A stretch of 64,000 nucleotides of DNA from Jannaschia pohangensis. GTDB lineage: Bacteria; Pseudomonadota; Alphaproteobacteria; Rhodobacterales; Rhodobacteraceae. Below, one piece after another: positions 62,184-64,000 of the stretch. How positions within the stretch are numbered: position 1 is the stretch's first letter; every line of letters begins with the position of its first letter. Location: positions 1 to 64,000 of the forward strand of contig NZ_FORA01000003.1 of NCBI RefSeq assembly GCF_900113875.1, in the 5' to 3' direction. A model generated the notes under the pieces. It ran no database searches. It was not told where the DNA came from and worked only from the letters and a program-made list of their open reading frames with translations. A program made the position numbers and the translations under genes.

Positions 62184-62576
62184 TCATACGGTCGGGATGC
62201 CCCGTGCGCCGCAGTCCTCGACCGCGACTTCGGCATCGATCGTTCTCAGCCCCCGGGGGATCGCTGACGACACGGTGTAAACCGCATCTCCACGCCAAAG
62301 GCCACCCTCATTGTCCACTTGCGTGCGCACTTGTCGCGCGAAGCCGAAGCCCCGGATCAGGGCATATTGCGCGGCCACGCATTGCGCATAGTCGAGCACA
62401 TCCTGGCCGTCGCGCGCGCCTCTCATCGTGACGATGAAATTCACGAGGTCGCCCTCCAGAAGCCGCGTCTCGGCCCCCTGATAGTCGGGGCGAAAGACGT
62501 CCACGCGCGGCACCTCCGCCGTCTGGCAAGCCGTCAGGGCCAGCACGGCGACCCCCGCCGCCACGCGACGCATCAC
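62184..62576 (-). CDS. Small lipoprotein inside the nuo operon
   Basis: 130 residues with a lipoprotein signal (MMRRVAAGVAVLALTAC; lipobox LTAC at about 14-17). The mature part has VFRPDYQGAETRLLEGDLVN, DYAQCVAAQYALIRG and VAVEDCGARG. It shares one base with the nuoG stop. No family recognised; a regular urf of the group's nuo operon by position. Confidence 0.75.
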   Translation of the reverse strand: MMRRVAAGVAVLALTACQTAEVPRVDVFRPDYQGAETRLLEGDLVNFIVTMRGARDGQDVLDYAQCVAAQYALIRGFGFARQVRTQVDNEGGLWRGDAVYTVSSAIPRGLRTIDAEVAVEDCGARGIPTV

Positions 62577-64000
62577 TACTCCGCGGCGATCGGCTGCGCG
62601 GCGCGCGCCTTGGCCAGCGCCGACAGCTCTGCCATCAACTGGCTGGCACGGGCGACCGGGTTGGTCAGGTAGAAATCGCGCAGCGAGGTGCCGAAATCGC
62701 CGTCCGCCAGTTTGGGCAGGCCGGACATCGGGGCCGCTTCGTTGACCGCAACCTGATCGATCTCGGCCAGCTGCGGGGCCGCTTCGACCAAGGCACGGCG
62801 CAATTGCGCGATGCTGTCGAACGGCAGCTGCTGACCCACCTCTGCCGAGAGCGCGCGCAGGACGGCCCAGTTCTCCTTGGCCTCGCCCGGGGCGAAACTG
62901 GCCCGCAGCGCAAGTTGGGGGCGGCCCTCCAGGTTGACGAACAGGCCCTGCTCCTCGGTCCAGGCGGCACCCGGCAGGATGACGTCGGCGCGGTGCGCGC
63001 CCCGGTCGCCGTGGCTACCCTGATAGATCACGAAGGGCCCGGCGGGGATCTCGACCTCGTCCGCACCCAGGTTATAGATCACGTCGGCCTTCAGCGCCGC
63101 GTCGATACCGCCCTCGGTGTGGCATCCGGCGTCCATCGCACCGACACGCGCGGCGGCTGTGTGCAGGATCAGGAGGCCCGATTTGGAATTCTCCGCGATC
63201 TGACGGGCATGGGCAAAGACCTCGGCCCCGTCGTCGCCGGTCAGCGCGGCCATGCCGACGATAACGAGCGATGGCGCGGCCTGCGTCTCGTCGCTGATGG
63301 ACTGGCCCGCGACCTTGGCGAGCGCGGCGCGCCCGGTGCCGACATGGGCATAATCGAAGGTCAGATCGACCTTTTCGCCGACCAGGCCGACATTCGCCCC
63401 GCGCAGCCACGCCTTGCGCAGGCGGGCGTTCAGAACCGGGGCCTCGACCGACGGATCGGTGCCGATCAGCATGATGTGGTCGGCGGTGTCGATATCCTCG
63501 ATCGCCGCCGTCCCGGCATAGGATGCCCGGTCGGTGCCCAGCTTGGCCCCGTCGGTGCGGCATTCGGTGACGCCGCCCATCTTGTCCATCAGGGACCGCA
63601 AGGCAAAGGCGGCTTCGGTCGGGACCAGGTCGCCGACGATGCCCGCGACCGACTTGTCCCGCATCGCAGTCGCGGCGGCGGCCAGCGCCTCGGGCCAGGT
63701 GGCGGGCGTCAGCTTTCCGTCGACACGGATATAGGGCTTGTCCAGACGCTGACGGCGCAGACCGTCCCAGACGAAACGCGTCTTGTCGGAAATCCACTCT
63801 TCGTTGGTGCCGTCGTGGTTGCGCGGCAGGATGCGCATCACTTCGCGACCCTTCGTGTCGACCCGGATCGACGCGCCAAGTGCGTCCATCACATCCACGG
63901 TTTCCGTCTTGGTCAGCTCCCAAGGGCGGGCGGTGAAGGCATAGGGCTTGGAGACCAGCGCGCCCACGGGGCACAGGTCGATGATGTTGCCCTGCATGTT
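62576..64000 (-). CDS. nuoG: NADH-quinone oxidoreductase subunit G, 5' part outside window
   Basis: About 474 codons are visible and the frame continues past 64000. [20 protein letters not shown] is the end of the N-terminal Cys-rich domain, including the last Cys of the 4Fe-4S cluster N4 region. It is followed by the degenerate molybdopterin-oxidoreductase-like domain with [19 protein letters not shown]. The C-terminus [12 protein letters not shown] is complete. It carries Fe-S clusters of the peripheral arm. Confidence 0.95.
   Translation of the reverse strand, partial: NMQGNIIDLCPVGALVSKPYAFTARPWELTKTETVDVMDALGASIRVDTKGREVMRILPRNHDGTNEEWISDKTRFVWDGLRRQRLDKPYIRVDGKLTPATWPEALAAAATAMRDKSVAGIVGDLVPTEAAFALRSLMDKMGGVTECRTDGAKLGTDRASYAGTAAIEDIDTADHIMLIGTDPSVEAPVLNARLRKAWLRGANVGLVGEKVDLTFDYAHVGTGRAALAKVAGQSISDETQAAPSLVIVGMAALTGDDGAEVFAHARQIAENSKSGLLILHTAAARVGAMDAGCHTEGGIDAALKADVIYNLGADEVEIPAGPFVIYQGSHGDRGAHRADVILPGAAWTEEQGLFVNLEGRPQLALRASFAPGEAKENWAVLRALSAEVGQQLPFDSIAQLRRALVEAAPQLAEIDQVAVNEAAPMSGLPKLADGDFGTSLRDFYLTNPVARASQLMAELSALAKARAAQPIAAE

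Overview
The window is GC-rich and looks like a chromosome of the Rhodobacterales (Roseobacter/Rhodobacter group, Alphaproteobacteria). The basis is gene order: a nuo operon with accessory genes between subunits and a birA-coaX-rnj tail, the hemD-mic60-hemY cluster, an rpoE-chrR pair facing an amine oxidase/DUF1365/MFS/DUF3833/SDR operon, and a type-B L36 gene beside a tRNA.

Region 1 (1-19.83 kb) is accessory DNA ending at the 3' side of a tRNA-Thr(CGU) gene. From the left edge it holds an IS3-family element, an orphan Rhs C-terminal cassette with a Hint domain cut by that IS, a candidate immunity gene, and a 3.1-kaa Sec-targeted Rhs/YD-repeat protein with PKD-like and FG-GAP repeats and a variable C-terminal tip. 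Next come a decayed adenine-DNA-methyltransferase fragment, a mobilisation module (MobC-like protein, relaxase, candidate oriT spacer) and an operon-like set: unknown protein, putative PD-(D/E)XK nuclease, soluble AAA+/M41 metalloprotease, small unknown protein. This reads as a tRNA-anchored, plasmid-derived island. No integrase is visible in the window.

Region 2 (19.83-38 kb) is core genome: hemD-mic60-hemY, divergent tsaD-gpsA-yciI-EVE, pyrF, SPFH/NfeD, dinB, N-formylglutamate amidohydrolase, tRNA-Val-rpmJ, a phytanoyl-CoA dioxygenase-family gene, a TetR-Prx6-methyltransferase operon opposite a DM13 secreted protein, a PNPOx-like protein, an RluA-type pseudouridine synthase and a dienelactone hydrolase-like protein.

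Region 3 (38-44.8 kb) is a singlet-oxygen-type stress locus. rpoE-chrR and a five-gene operon diverge from two facing promoters with the same TGATCC-N18-TAA layout. The ChrR here has lost the N-terminal zinc ligands known from the Rhodobacter sphaeroides protein but keeps the cupin ligands.

Region 4 (44.9-64 kb) has a stand-alone molybdo-formate dehydrogenase alpha subunit and then, on the minus strand, nuoG(partial)-lipoprotein-nuoH-secreted protein-nuoI' fragment-methyltransferase-nuoI-DUF4259-CMD-nuoJ-two paralogous secreted proteins-nuoKLMN-birA-coaX-rnj. A decayed duplicate of the nuoI 5' end lies directly before the inserted methyltransferase gene.
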